Shown: positions 9,401 through 18,067 of the stretch, piece by piece
How positions within the stretch are numbered: position 1 is the stretch's first letter
Layout of the letters: every line of letters begins with the position of its first letter
From: Pseudoalteromonas prydzensis
Lineage (GTDB): Bacteria; Pseudomonadota; Gammaproteobacteria; Enterobacterales; Alteromonadaceae
DNA: 64,000 nt
Assembly: GCF_011050055.1 (NCBI RefSeq)
Contig: NZ_DRGM01000037.1
Span: forward strand, 1 to 64,000
Direction of reading: 5' to 3'
Notes under the pieces: generated by a model
The model's database searches: none
Seen by the model: the letters and a program-made list of their open reading frames with translations, nothing else
What the model was told of the DNA's origin: nothing
Made by a program: the position numbers and the translations under genes

Positions 9401-10258
9401 ATGCAACGTAACCAACACACCCTACAGAAACTACTGTTATTATTGATCTGTGTCGGTTTATGGAGCAACCCTAGCAATGCCAGTAATCGCTATTATGCCG
9501 ATAATACCTTAGAGCCGACCGCTGGCTTTGCATGGGATTGGAGTGCTGGTGCGGGTTATTATATAGAAGATTCTTATTTAGTTGGCATGGACTCTTACAG
9601 TGACGGTCTAGAGCTTGATATTAACCTTGCTGTTTCGTACCAACGTTTTTATTTAGATATTGACCACAGCCAGCTTAGTGGTGGGGTTATTATCGGTTAT
9701 AGCATCATCAATAAGTATGATTGGGATCTGGATATTCTTGGTACTAATATCCAAGCTGGATTTGATGAAACCGGACTCGACTTTTATAACAGTGGTACTG
9801 TTGCTGAACTCGAAGGAATACGTAGTCGCAAGTATGACTTTGATACCGGGCTGCGACTTACCCGCCGTTTTGAAAACTCACAAATTTCTTTCGAATATTT
9901 ACATGATATTTCCAGTGCCCACAACGGTTGGGTCATCAATAGCTTTTTTAGTCATATCTTACCTTGGCAAAACTGGGAGTTTCGTACCGGTGTTGGTATC
10001 AGTGCGTACTCTGCTGACTTTACCAACTATTACTTTGGCATTACCGCAGATGAAGCAACAGCTCAACGGCCAGTTTATCAAGCAGATAGCGCAGTCAGTG
10101 TTATTTTTGAATTCCATGCCGAGTACCCATTAAATCAACATTGGGTCTTTCTTGGTGGCTTGCTGTCAACTTGGTTTTCAGATGAAATCACTAACAGCCC
10201 TATCGTATCACAAGGCTATCAGCACAAAGCCATGATAGGCGTGCGCTATGTATTTTAA
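9401..10258 (+). CDS. MipA/OmpV-family outer-membrane protein, cassette 1
   Basis: The 285-residue product has a signal peptide (hydrophobic 10-22, cleavage after SNA) and alternating amphipathic strands typical of an outer-membrane barrel, ending in the aromatic RYVF that BamA recognises. It resembles MipA/OmpV proteins, which in E. coli scaffold murein hydrolase and synthase and in Vibrio act as porin-like adhesins. It opens a four-gene unit with a DUF3019 gene, a response regulator and a histidine kinase. Its stop overlaps the DUF3019 start by 11 bases. A paralogue with the same neighbours is at 20765-21622. Confidence 0.75.
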   Translation: MQRNQHTLQKLLLLLICVGLWSNPSNASNRYYADNTLEPTAGFAWDWSAGAGYYIEDSYLVGMDSYSDGLELDINLAVSYQRFYLDIDHSQLSGGVIIGYSIINKYDWDLDILGTNIQAGFDETGLDFYNSGTVAELEGIRSRKYDFDTGLRLTRRFENSQISFEYLHDISSAHNGWVINSFFSHILPWQNWEFRTGVGISAYSADFTNYYFGITADEATAQRPVYQADSAVSVIFEFHAEYPLNQHWVFLGGLLSTWFSDEITNSPIVSQGYQHKAMIGVRYVF

Positions 10259-10640
10259 AGCTTCAGCCATCGTCTGTTTGCTATTAAGCGCTAAGCCCTT
10301 ATTAGCCAGTGACGAACGCTCCCAAGATTCTGCTTTAATTGCTTTGCCCGACACCTGTGTGGCACTGCGTGAAGGGCGTAACTGCTATGCTGATATAGAA
10401 CTAAACTGGCAACAAGACAGCATAGGGAATTACTGCCTACGCGACGCCACCTCTAAACATATAATGCAATGTTGGCTCAGACAAAAAAGTGGCCAGCTCA
10501 ATTATGCTTTCGATTCTGTTGAAAGTATTTCATTTGAATTGATTAACAGCGACACCGGTAAAACCATTGCTGCAACACAAGTACAGTTGCAATGGGTTTA
10601 TCAAAACCGCCAAAAGAAACGCCGCTGGCGCCTTTTTTAA
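10248..10640 (+). CDS. DUF3019 exported small protein, cassette 1
   Basis: A 130-residue protein with an N-terminal signal (cleavage near LLA-SDE) and a mature part that resembles DUF3019. Four cysteines after the signal (37, 46, 63, 75) recur with nearly the same spacing in the second-cassette homologue (34, 43, 60, 70), suggesting two periplasmic disulfides. The C-terminus is very basic and ends KKRRWRLF. The gene overlaps mipA-1 by 11 bases and precedes the response regulator by 12, so it belongs to the operon. Function unknown; a periplasmic sensor or accessory protein for the kinase is an inference from context. Confidence 0.75.
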   Translation: MYFKASAIVCLLLSAKPLLASDERSQDSALIALPDTCVALREGRNCYADIELNWQQDSIGNYCLRDATSKHIMQCWLRQKSGQLNYAFDSVESISFELINSDTGKTIAATQVQLQWVYQNRQKKRRWRLF

Positions 10641-10652
10641 AACGAGAATAGT

Positions 10653-11357
10653 ATGAATAATTACGGCACAATATTACTTGTTGAAGATGACGGCTCATTA
10701 GCCCAATGGGTGGCAGAGTATTTGACCGAGCAAGGCTACACTACACATATTTGTGAACGTGGTGATCAGGTCGTAAGTCATGTTAAAGAGCTTAAGCCGG
10801 ACTTAATTTTACTCGATATTATGTTACCCGGCCAAGACGGTATTAGTGTTTGCCGTGAACTGCGCCAGTTTTACCAAAGCCCTATTATTATGCTGACCGC
10901 CAGAGACGAAGAAATGGATGAAGTCATAGGCCTTGAAGTCGGTGCCAGTGACTACATCATGAAACCCGTACGACCGCGTGCCTTGCTAGCTCGCATAAAA
11001 GCAGCGCTGCGCGCAACAAGCGACAACGCTGAGCCAAAAGCGGATGAGACGATTGTGCAAGTTGGCTGTTTAAAAATCGACACCCAATCTCGCAATGTCT
11101 TTATTAATGACATTGAGCAAGGTGTTTCTAGCGCCGAATATTTATTACTGCATTACTTGGCCTGTAATGCAGGTCAAGTGGTTTCCCGTGATGCCGTATT
11201 TAAAGCCACCAAAGGCCGAGAATACGATGGACTTGATCGTAGTGTGGATGTGCTTATTTCTGCACTGCGCAAAAAATTTAATGATGATCCGCAACACCCT
11301 GAAAAAATTAAAACAATTTGGGGACGAGGCTACTTACTGGTCGCAAGCGCATGGTAA
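10653..11357 (+). CDS. RstA-like OmpR-family response regulator, cassette 1
   Basis: A 234-residue transcription factor: an N-terminal receiver with acidic pocket EDD (11-13), phospho-acceptor Asp55 in LLDIMLPG and the conserved lysine in YIMKPVRP, then a C-terminal winged helix. The DNA-binding end, with YDGLDRSVDVLISALRKK and the GYLLVASAW terminus, resembles E. coli RstA rather than PhoB or CpxR. It sits between the DUF3019 gene and its cognate kinase. It probably regulates this cassette; a TACA-N6-TACA repeat lies upstream of mipA-1. Confidence 0.88.
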   Translation: MNNYGTILLVEDDGSLAQWVAEYLTEQGYTTHICERGDQVVSHVKELKPDLILLDIMLPGQDGISVCRELRQFYQSPIIMLTARDEEMDEVIGLEVGASDYIMKPVRPRALLARIKAALRATSDNAEPKADETIVQVGCLKIDTQSRNVFINDIEQGVSSAEYLLLHYLACNAGQVVSRDAVFKATKGREYDGLDRSVDVLISALRKKFNDDPQHPEKIKTIWGRGYLLVASAW

Positions 11358-11388
11358 CAACCATTAACAAAGCTTGGTTCATCATACT

Positions 11389-12681
11389 ATGAAAAAGTTT
11401 TATTTATCTTTATTAACCAGCGCCCTACTGTCGATCGTGGTTTTAGGCTGGTTAATTGATGCATTCAGCCAACAAACCCATACCAGCCAAGATGAATTTG
11501 CATTGCAAAGCAAGTTGTTAATGGGCTTTAGTCAACAAATTGCTGCGCAAGCCGTACAACAAAGAGCAGACTACACGGCCTTGCTGGCAGAGCAATTTTC
11601 ATTAGGACTTAGTTATCGCGCTACACAATCGTTAGCACTACCGCCTTCGTTGCTGGAGCAGATCAACGCCAAAGGCGGATTGATTTTAGAAGATCAACAA
11701 GGGTTTTATCTCCTTTACAGTAATGATGCACTCGCCCCTTTCCACCTTAAACTACGCTTAGAGAAGCCCCATGAGCAAGACCAACAAAATGATATGCTGC
11801 TTACCTTATTATTTTATGCAGGCTTATGTGTGTTTATGGGGTTTATTATCGCGCCATTAGCGAAACGATTAGGTGTAGTCAACGAAGCCGCTAAAAAGTT
11901 TGCCAACGGCGATCTGCACGCCCGCATTCGGGTATCACATTTCACCTATATAAAAGATGTTGAACTGACGTTTAACCGCATGGCGAGTCAGATTGAAAAA
12001 TTACTCGATGAAAATAAGCTGATGGCGACAAGTTTATCCCATGATATACGCACGCCTATTGCCTGCTTGCGGTTTGGCCTTGATGCTGCGCTGGACAGTG
12101 CAAACGAAGAAAAGCTAAAACATTACCTTAATCGCATGGAAGCTGACTTAGACCAAATGGAGTCAATGCTGAAAAGCTATTTAGCATTCGCCACTTTAGA
12201 ACAAAAAGCCAACCAGCTGACCTATTCACATACCGAGTCCAATAGTTACTTAAGCACCATAGTACAGCAGCTTGAACCCAAACTGCTGCAGCAACAACTT
12301 GATTTGCAGGTTATCTGCGATAACAGCCGGATCCATGCAGATTTACATTGGCTCGCCCGCGCAATTACAAATTTATTGTCCAATGCCTGTGACTTCGCAA
12401 AACAAAAAATCATTTTAACTGCATACAGTACCGAGCAAACGCTCATTATAACCGTTGAAGATGATGGCCCTGGTATTGCAGAAAAAAATTGGCACAAAGT
12501 GTTTAGCCCGTTTTTTCAAGAGCAAACCCATCGTAATCGGGCTGATAAAAGTTATGGTTTGGGGCTGGCTATTGTTGCTAAGGTGGTAGATTGGCATCAT
12601 GGCGAAGTAACGGTGGATCGCAGTAAAAAACTCGCAGGAGCATGTTTTACGCTGAAAATACATAACGCACAGCAATTGTAA
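11389..12681 (+). CDS. RstB-like sensor histidine kinase, cassette 1
   Basis: A 430-residue membrane kinase. Membrane segments at about 5-23 and 136-156 bracket a roughly 110-residue Gln-rich periplasmic sensor without a recognised fold. Then come HAMP (about 157-207), the dimerisation/phospho-acceptor helix SLSHDIRTP with His218, and an ATPase domain with N box (NLLSNACDFA), G1 (DDGPGI) and G2 (GLGLAI). The ATG at 11389 is used; a TTG five codons upstream lacks a better ribosome site. It ends the cassette and follows the regulator by 31 bases. Sensor halves of the two kinases differ strongly, so they probably sense different cues. Confidence 0.87.
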   Translation: MKKFYLSLLTSALLSIVVLGWLIDAFSQQTHTSQDEFALQSKLLMGFSQQIAAQAVQQRADYTALLAEQFSLGLSYRATQSLALPPSLLEQINAKGGLILEDQQGFYLLYSNDALAPFHLKLRLEKPHEQDQQNDMLLTLLFYAGLCVFMGFIIAPLAKRLGVVNEAAKKFANGDLHARIRVSHFTYIKDVELTFNRMASQIEKLLDENKLMATSLSHDIRTPIACLRFGLDAALDSANEEKLKHYLNRMEADLDQMESMLKSYLAFATLEQKANQLTYSHTESNSYLSTIVQQLEPKLLQQQLDLQVICDNSRIHADLHWLARAITNLLSNACDFAKQKIILTAYSTEQTLIITVEDDGPGIAEKNWHKVFSPFFQEQTHRNRADKSYGLGLAIVAKVVDWHHGEVTVDRSKKLAGACFTLKIHNAQQL

Positions 12682-12895
12682 CTTTAATGTTACAGTTTAC
12701 AGTGGCTAATTTTGAATATATAGCTATAAAACAAATGGATAGCATATTTTTATGAATACCACTGAATAGCTACCACTGTTTACATATCGTAATTGCTTGC
12801 TTTACCCTGAAAATCTACTCAATAAGAGCTTTTTATTTTTTAACAATTACAGTAGATTGTCAGCGCCGTCACAAAATAGAGAAGAATTAATAATT

Positions 12896-14248
12896 ATGAG
12901 CGCAGTCAGAGGGGAGTTTAGCTCCCGTTTTGGATTCATTATGGCCGCAGCAGGTTCTGCTGTAGGACTTGGTAATATTTGGGGCTTCCCAACACAAACC
13001 GCTAGTAATGGGGGCGCCGCTTTTTTAATTGCGTACCTTGTTTTAGCATTTTGTTTAGCGTATCCGGCATTGATGGCAGAACTTACAATTGGTCGCCACG
13101 GTCAAGCGAATGCGGTTAGTTCATTACGCAAAATTTCGAATACTCCACTTCAAAAGCGCTTTGCATTTGTGGTCGGTTTTGGCGGCATTATTTGTGCGGG
13201 TCTTATTCTCAGTTTTTATGCCATAGTGGCCGGTTGGATGATCAGTGCTACCGTTGAGCCTATCGCCACTTTAGCTGGTAGCGATACGGCCTCAACATGG
13301 TTAAGTGAACAGTCACTATCAAGAAATATGATATTTACAGCGGGCTTCATTATTCTTACTGTAGCAATTATTAGTCGCGGCGTTGAACACGGCATCGAAA
13401 AATGGTCGAAACGTTTAATGCCGGCACTGCTGTCTATTTTATTTGCACTGATTGTCTATGTAATGATGCAAGAAGGTGCGATGACGGGCCTAAAAGCTTA
13501 CCTAGTACCTGATTTCAAATCGATTTTAGATCCTGAATTACTGGTCAGTGCCCTTGGCCAAGCCTTTTTCTCATTATCGCTAGGCACCAGTGTAATGATT
13601 ATCTACGGCTCCTATATTAGTAAAAAAGAAAACCTAGTGTCCCTTGGTGCCTATGTCACCCTTATTGATGTGTTTATCGCCTTTGTTGCAGGGTTACTTA
13701 TTATCCCTGCAATGTATGTTGCGCAGGCGCAAGGGGTGGAAATATTCTCCGCCACGGGAGAATTACTTTCTGAAGACACCTTAGTGTTTCAAGTATTACC
13801 GGCGCTTTTTGATGGTATGGGCACCATAGGTTTATTTGTTGGCTTTGCCTTTTTTGCATTGATGAGTATCGCCGCATTGACATCGTCTATTTCAATGCTG
13901 GAAGCGCCAGTATCTTATGCGGTAGAGCGTTTTACTATGAGTCGTGTTGCAGCGACTTGGTTGATTGGTGTGGTCATTGCGTTAGTCAGCTTTACTATAC
14001 TATTGAATTTTGGGAGCTTGTTTGGTTTGGTTATTGCGCTAACCACTAAATTTGGTCAGCCAATTCTGGGCTTAATGTGCTGCTTATTTGTTGGCTGGAT
14101 CTGGTATCGCAATTCGCTACTTAACGAAATTAAGCAAGGCTGCCCAGAGGTTGCCACCAGCCTATTTTGGAAAATATGGCCATGGTACATTAAGTTTATT
14201 TGCCCAATAGCCATTGGTTTAGTGTTTGTAAGCTCGATAGTAGGCTAA
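12896..14248 (+). CDS. Neurotransmitter:sodium symporter (NSS/SNF) family transporter
   Basis: A 450-residue polytopic membrane protein with about 11-12 hydrophobic segments. The first carries the NSS signature GSAVGLGNIWGFP, which lines the Na+ and substrate sites in LeuT-type transporters. Bacterial members take up amino acids or related solutes with Na+; the substrate cannot be told here. I start at MSAVRGEF, because the 33-residue upstream extension is not part of the family, although the ribosome site before this ATG (AGAAG) is weak. It stands alone and ends at a bidirectional terminator shared with the acetyltransferase gene. Confidence 0.9.
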   Translation: MSAVRGEFSSRFGFIMAAAGSAVGLGNIWGFPTQTASNGGAAFLIAYLVLAFCLAYPALMAELTIGRHGQANAVSSLRKISNTPLQKRFAFVVGFGGIICAGLILSFYAIVAGWMISATVEPIATLAGSDTASTWLSEQSLSRNMIFTAGFIILTVAIISRGVEHGIEKWSKRLMPALLSILFALIVYVMMQEGAMTGLKAYLVPDFKSILDPELLVSALGQAFFSLSLGTSVMIIYGSYISKKENLVSLGAYVTLIDVFIAFVAGLLIIPAMYVAQAQGVEIFSATGELLSEDTLVFQVLPALFDGMGTIGLFVGFAFFALMSIAALTSSISMLEAPVSYAVERFTMSRVAATWLIGVVIALVSFTILLNFGSLFGLVIALTTKFGQPILGLMCCLFVGWIWYRNSLLNEIKQGCPEVATSLFWKIWPWYIKFICPIAIGLVFVSSIVG

Positions 14249-14263
14249 GTTAGCTCACCCAAT

Positions 14264-14295
14264 AAAAAACCGCTCTTTATACTGAGCGGTTTTTT
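14264..14295. terminator. Bidirectional intrinsic terminator, transporter / acetyltransferase
   Basis: Stem CCGCTC (14270-14275) / GAGCGG (14284-14289), extended by A on one side and T on the other, between the convergent NSS transporter and ElaA-like genes. The acetyltransferase stop codon falls in the loop, so on the minus strand the hairpin overlaps the coding end. Confidence 0.85.
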
Positions 14296-14729
14296 AAAAT
14301 CATATCTTGGTGTGCAATGCCATCCTCTAAATATGGCTCGCCGGTACATTGAAAGCCCAGTGACTGATAAAAGCCGAGTAAATAAGTTTGTGCCCCGATA
14401 TATATATCCTTGTTCGGCCAGTGCGTAAAGCAACACTGGATCGCCTCTTTCACTAACTGCGCAGCTAACCCCTTACCTCTTTGTGATTGTTCAACCAGCA
14501 CGCGGCCAATCGCACTGTACTGCTCATTTTTCTCATAACAACGTGCGTATGCAGCTAATTGTTCAGCCTCGAGCCAATAGAGATGCTGAGTTGTTGCACT
14601 GCAATCGATATCGTCTAATTCAGGGTATGGGCATTGCTGCTCAACCACAAACACATCTACCCGAGTGCGCATAATAGCAAACAGCTCACGTGTACTAAGC
14701 TCTGAAAATACCTTACTTACTAATTGCAT
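14277..14729 (-). CDS. ElaA-like GNAT acetyltransferase
   Basis: A 150-residue GNAT-fold enzyme with strong similarity to E. coli ElaA: RTRVDVFVVEQQCPYPELDD near the N-terminus, the acetyl-CoA loop around QRGKGLAAQL, and the YIGAQTYLLGFYQSLGF segment typical of this group. The acceptor is unknown in the family. The ATG ending at 14729 has AGGAG at a proper distance; an upstream in-frame ATG ending at 14744 overlaps the preceding terminator and is less likely. It is separated from the upstream Spo0M-like gene by a terminator. Confidence 0.85.
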   Translation of the reverse strand: MQLVSKVFSELSTRELFAIMRTRVDVFVVEQQCPYPELDDIDCSATTQHLYWLEAEQLAAYARCYEKNEQYSAIGRVLVEQSQRGKGLAAQLVKEAIQCCFTHWPNKDIYIGAQTYLLGFYQSLGFQCTGEPYLEDGIAHQDMILKNRSV

Positions 14730-14744
14730 AAAGACTCCTAACAT

Positions 14745-14769
14745 AAAAAAGCCCAGTCGATGCTGGGCT
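14745..14769 (-). terminator. Intrinsic terminator after the Spo0M-like gene
   Basis: On the minus strand a 7-bp stem AGCCCAG / CTGGGCT with a 6-base loop is followed by T residues. It lies 36 bases past the stop of the 14805-15548 gene and just before the acetyltransferase start. Confidence 0.85.
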
Positions 14770-14804
14770 ATTTCTCACGCTTCGCTAACGAACCTTATTA
14801 ATCG

Positions 14805-15548
14805 CTAGGCAAATAAACGTTCTAACTGATCACATAAATGCGATAAGTTTACGTGATCATGTTCAATGGTTAAATCGACATAACCATCGCCACGCAAACC
14901 ACGGTCAAGCTCAATTAAAACATGGGTTTTATGAGCTTCTGGCACAAATGACAGTTCAATTTCTTGGATGCCAAATAAGCTACGACTAGTTGGCTTATAT
15001 TCAAGCTCTTGATAACAACCAGAGAGCGAATTAAATGTACTGGCGCGTAAAAAGCCTTTTTCAACATCCGCTTTCACTAAACTAAAACCGAGTCTATCCA
15101 TTGCTTGCATAAATGTAGTTACGGCATCATTTGGATAAATATGTAGTTGGTCTTTATCTTTAGGGTCGAGCGCCAAATCGATATCAAGCCCAGTTTCAAG
15201 CCAGACATGTGACTGGTTATAACCGGCATTGATTTCGGTGATCGGGGTTTCAGAATGTAAGCGTGCTTCAAATGGAATGTGCTTTTGCTGACCCGGCTCA
15301 ATAGTGCCTATATCAGTTATGCGCCACTTATCGATAATATGATTAGTAAAATAAGCGCCGTTTTCACCTTCAACTTTCACTCGCGTCATTAATGCTAAAT
15401 CAAGGCCTACAATTTCTTGGCTTACATCGCCTGCGGTGATCACAATTTGGGCATTAAATAGTTGCCCTGGTTGCAAGTGCTCAGTTTCAAGCACGGTATC
15501 CACTGTTGCTGCACCAATACCGACTGATGCAAGTATTTTTTTAAACAT
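14805..15548 (-). CDS. Spo0M-like (sporulation-control) family protein
   Basis: The 247-residue protein has the arrangement of Spo0M proteins: MFKKILASVGIGAATVDT at the start, an arrestin-like beta-sandwich N-terminal half and a C-terminal half ending in a helical stretch. In Bacillus the homologue affects sporulation and cell shape; in non-sporulating gammaproteobacteria the role is unknown. There is no signal peptide, so it should be cytoplasmic. It is a single-gene unit with its own terminator, divergent from the Kef-type antiporter. Confidence 0.82.
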   Translation of the reverse strand: MFKKILASVGIGAATVDTVLETEHLQPGQLFNAQIVITAGDVSQEIVGLDLALMTRVKVEGENGAYFTNHIIDKWRITDIGTIEPGQQKHIPFEARLHSETPITEINAGYNQSHVWLETGLDIDLALDPKDKDQLHIYPNDAVTTFMQAMDRLGFSLVKADVEKGFLRASTFNSLSGCYQELEYKPTSRSLFGIQEIELSFVPEAHKTHVLIELDRGLRGDGYVDLTIEHDHVNLSHLCDQLERLFA

Positions 15549-15811
15549 CTATTTCTCCTTAAGCCTAACTCACTTAAATCTGAATCACGCTTAAATTCCT
15601 TTGTTACTGCATCTTAACCATATTTAAAAGCTGCTGTCAGTGAAAAAATAGCTATTTATTGACTTTTTACAGTAATAACCCGTTAAACGGACGTTTTTCA
15701 TACATACGCTTCTCTAGATGCACAATTTATAGCTACAATATGTACGAATGATTTTCAAAAATGCTGATATTTCGCTACACTGACTACCCAAATGAAGTGA
15801 TATTAAGAATT

Positions 15812-17383
15812 ATGGAACTATTATATTTTGCTGTCGCATTTGTGTGTGGCTTTGCCGTTTATCAACTTAAGCTTCCCCCACTTATCGGTTTTTTGATCGC
15901 AGGCTTTGTGCTCAATTTAGCTGGCTTTAAAACCACCGAATTACTTAATACGATAGCTAATTTAGGGATCACATTACTGCTCTTTAGTATTGGTTTAAAG
16001 CTAAAAGTAAGCCACCTAATTAAGCCACAGGTCTGGGCTCCAGCCTCTTTACATATTATTATCAGTAGCGCTATTTTTTGCAGTTTAATGCTGTTACTCG
16101 GTGCACTTGCGTTACCGCTATTTGCTGATCTTAGTTGGCAAAGTGCATTACTTGTTGGTTTTGCTTTTAGCTTTTCCAGTACTGTTTTTGCCGTTAAAGT
16201 ACTTGAAGAGCGCGGAGAAATGGCCAGCCTTCACGGTAAAATTGCCATTGGTATTTTGGTTATGCAAGATATCTTCGCGGTCATTTTTCTCGCTATCAGC
16301 ACAGGTAAAGCTCCCAATGGTTGGGCTTTTGCACTCCTCGTTGCCTTACCTTTATTACGACCTTTGATGTTTTGGGTGTTGAACCGCTCTAAACACGGTG
16401 AGTTACTGCCGCTGTTTGGCTTTTTCTTTGCGTTAGTAGTTGGTTACCACGCGTTTGAATTTGCCGGCTTAAAAGGCGATTTAGGCGCATTGATCATAGG
16501 GATGATTTTTGCACCTCACAAAAAAGCCAGTGAACTTGCCAAATCACTACTAAACCTAAAGGAGATCCTGTTAGTCGGGTTTTTCTTAACAATTGGTTTA
16601 GGCGCTGAGCTTACTGTTAATTCACTGATGATAGCGACCATTATTGTGTTGGTACTGCCTGTTAAAGTAGCCTTATATTATGTATTAACGAATGCCTTTA
16701 AATTACGCGCGCGTACATCTTTATTAGCTTCATTTACCCTTGCTAATTACAGTGAGTTTGGTCTGATCGTATGTATGGTAGCAGCCAGTAGCGGATTAAT
16801 TACTGCTGAGTGGCTTGCAGTAATGGCGATTGCGGTTTCTATTACCTTTATTGTCGCTTCCCCACTGAATAAACGTTCAAACGAAATTTATGTAAAGATC
16901 GAAGCTTGGTTGCTACGCTTTGAAAGCCCAACCCGTTTAGCAGAAGAACTGCCCGTGAATTTAAATGATACCAAAATAGTTATTTTTGGTATGGGCCGCA
17001 TTGGCACAGGTGCGTACGAAACAATCAATATTACTCACCCAGGCGTTGTTGCAGGTGTAGACATCAAACCCGAAGTCGTCGAAAAGCATGTTACTCGAGG
17101 CCGCAAGGCACTCTTAGCCGATGCTACCGATCCAGACTTTTGGCAACGGGTAAACCATTCTCATGTAGAAATGATCATGCTGGCAATGCCAAAACATATG
17201 CAAAACATTTTTGCTTTAGAGCAATTAAGAGCGTCGGGTTATCAGGGTCAAGTAACGGCGATTGCGAACTACCCGGATCAGCAAAAAGAATTAGAAGATA
17301 TGGGCGTAGATTCTACCTATAACTTCTATTTAGAGGCCGGTAGTGGCTTTGCTGAACATGTAAAACAAAAATTATTTCCTTAA
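15812..17383 (+). CDS. Kef-type monovalent cation:H+ antiporter with RCK (TrkA-N) domain
   Basis: A 523-residue protein of the CPA2 family. Residues 1 to about 375 form some 12 hydrophobic segments, including the LGITLLLFSIGLKL and GFAFSFSSTVFAVKVL elements. Residues from about 390 form a Rossmann TrkA-N domain beginning KIVIFGMGRIGTGAYE, which would bind a nucleotide and gate K+ or Na+ efflux. The ATG at MELLYF is preferred over one 17 codons upstream because membrane segment 1 starts here. I cannot assign KefB, KefC or another subtype. It ends at a strong hairpin terminator. Confidence 0.88.
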   Translation: MELLYFAVAFVCGFAVYQLKLPPLIGFLIAGFVLNLAGFKTTELLNTIANLGITLLLFSIGLKLKVSHLIKPQVWAPASLHIIISSAIFCSLMLLLGALALPLFADLSWQSALLVGFAFSFSSTVFAVKVLEERGEMASLHGKIAIGILVMQDIFAVIFLAISTGKAPNGWAFALLVALPLLRPLMFWVLNRSKHGELLPLFGFFFALVVGYHAFEFAGLKGDLGALIIGMIFAPHKKASELAKSLLNLKEILLVGFFLTIGLGAELTVNSLMIATIIVLVLPVKVALYYVLTNAFKLRARTSLLASFTLANYSEFGLIVCMVAASSGLITAEWLAVMAIAVSITFIVASPLNKRSNEIYVKIEAWLLRFESPTRLAEELPVNLNDTKIVIFGMGRIGTGAYETINITHPGVVAGVDIKPEVVEKHVTRGRKALLADATDPDFWQRVNHSHVEMIMLAMPKHMQNIFALEQLRASGYQGQVTAIANYPDQQKELEDMGVDSTYNFYLEAGSGFAEHVKQKLFP

Positions 17384-17393
17384 TATAAATATC

Positions 17394-17430
17394 GTTCTCA
17401 GTACTGTGTAAGGTACTGAGAACTATTTTC
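17394..17430 (+). terminator. Intrinsic terminator after the Kef-type gene
   Basis: A perfect 11-bp stem GTTCTCAGTAC (17394-17404) / GTACTGAGAAC (17413-17423) with an 8-base loop, followed by TATTTTC, ten bases after the antiporter stop codon. Confidence 0.8.
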
Positions 17431-17506
17431 ATTTAATTTTCATAACCTTACATCTAGACGTCTAAAACACCCCTACAACAGTCCCGAAATAAGAGTCAAG
17501 CGCATT

Positions 17507-17520
17507 TACAAAGCTTTACA
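17507..17520 (+). promoter_or_regulatory. Second candidate RstA-type repeat (TACA-N6-TACA)
   Basis: TACAAAGCTTTACA lies about 150 bases upstream of the small gene at 17670, between the two RstAB-like cassettes. It fits the same TACA-N6-TACA skeleton as the repeat before mipA-1. Occurrence by chance in AT-rich intergenic DNA is quite possible. Confidence 0.22.
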
Positions 17521-17669
17521 TCCGAATTGGCATTTAGCCATGAAAAAAGAGTACACTGCGTTTGTTGGTTAATCCGTAAGTATCTCTTTTTAGCACAGAA
17601 ATAGTTTTTCCTGCTTTTACATACGTATTCATCAGCATTTTACACTTTGCTATTAAATAAGGTTTTTAG

Positions 17670-17951
17670 ATGAAAAATAAATTTGCTACACAGTTCCAAG
17701 CCGTGGCGGATGATTTAACCAACTCAAAACTGGTTGAACTGCAAAATCGCCTTGATGAAATACAAAGAAGTGGGATGACAGCGTTAACAATGCGCGCTGT
17801 ATTATTTCAAAAAATGCTTGATGTATACCAAGTGCCAGAAGATCATTTTTTGCGTGATAGCGAGATCCCACAGCGCATTGATGATCCGTCAATTATAAAC
17901 AGACTCGAACAACTCGGGTTTTCTAAAAAACAACAGTATCAGATCCACTAG
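17670..17951 (+). CDS. Small conserved-looking cytoplasmic protein, unknown
   Basis: I do not recognise this 93-residue protein. It is predicted mostly helical, with no signal peptide, membrane segment or cysteines. Its heptad-like pattern in the first half (FQAVADDLTNSKLVELQNRL) could pack as a coiled coil. The gene has an ATG with AAGG-type upstream sequence (TAAGGTTTTTAG), an own upstream region of nearly 300 bases, and two hairpins after the stop, all consistent with a real monocistronic gene. A role in regulation is only a guess. Confidence 0.6.
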   Translation: MKNKFATQFQAVADDLTNSKLVELQNRLDEIQRSGMTALTMRAVLFQKMLDVYQVPEDHFLRDSEIPQRIDDPSIINRLEQLGFSKKQQYQIH

Positions 17952-17956
17952 TAAAT

Positions 17957-18014
17957 AATGAGGGCCTACTCCCTCATTAAATAGGCTGTTTCATGCCCGT
18001 CACAGCCTATTTTC
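17957..18014 (+). terminator. Two consecutive hairpins after the 93-residue gene
   Basis: First hairpin: AATGAGGG (17957-17964) / CCCTCATT (17971-17978). Second: AATAGGCTG (17980-17988) / CAGCCTATT (18003-18011) followed by TTC. The second, followed by a short T run, is the more likely terminator; the first may be part of a 3' structure. Confidence 0.6.
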
Positions 18015-18067
18015 TTCCCCTCTTTTGTAATACACTGCTCATCTAATTCAGCGACTAAAGCCCTCTC

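Noticed and set aside
12691-12775. Imperfect inverted repeat ACAGTGG... /...CCACTGT between the kinase and the NSS transporter
   Set aside because: The arms are short with a long, unpaired interior; looks accidental in AT-rich DNA.
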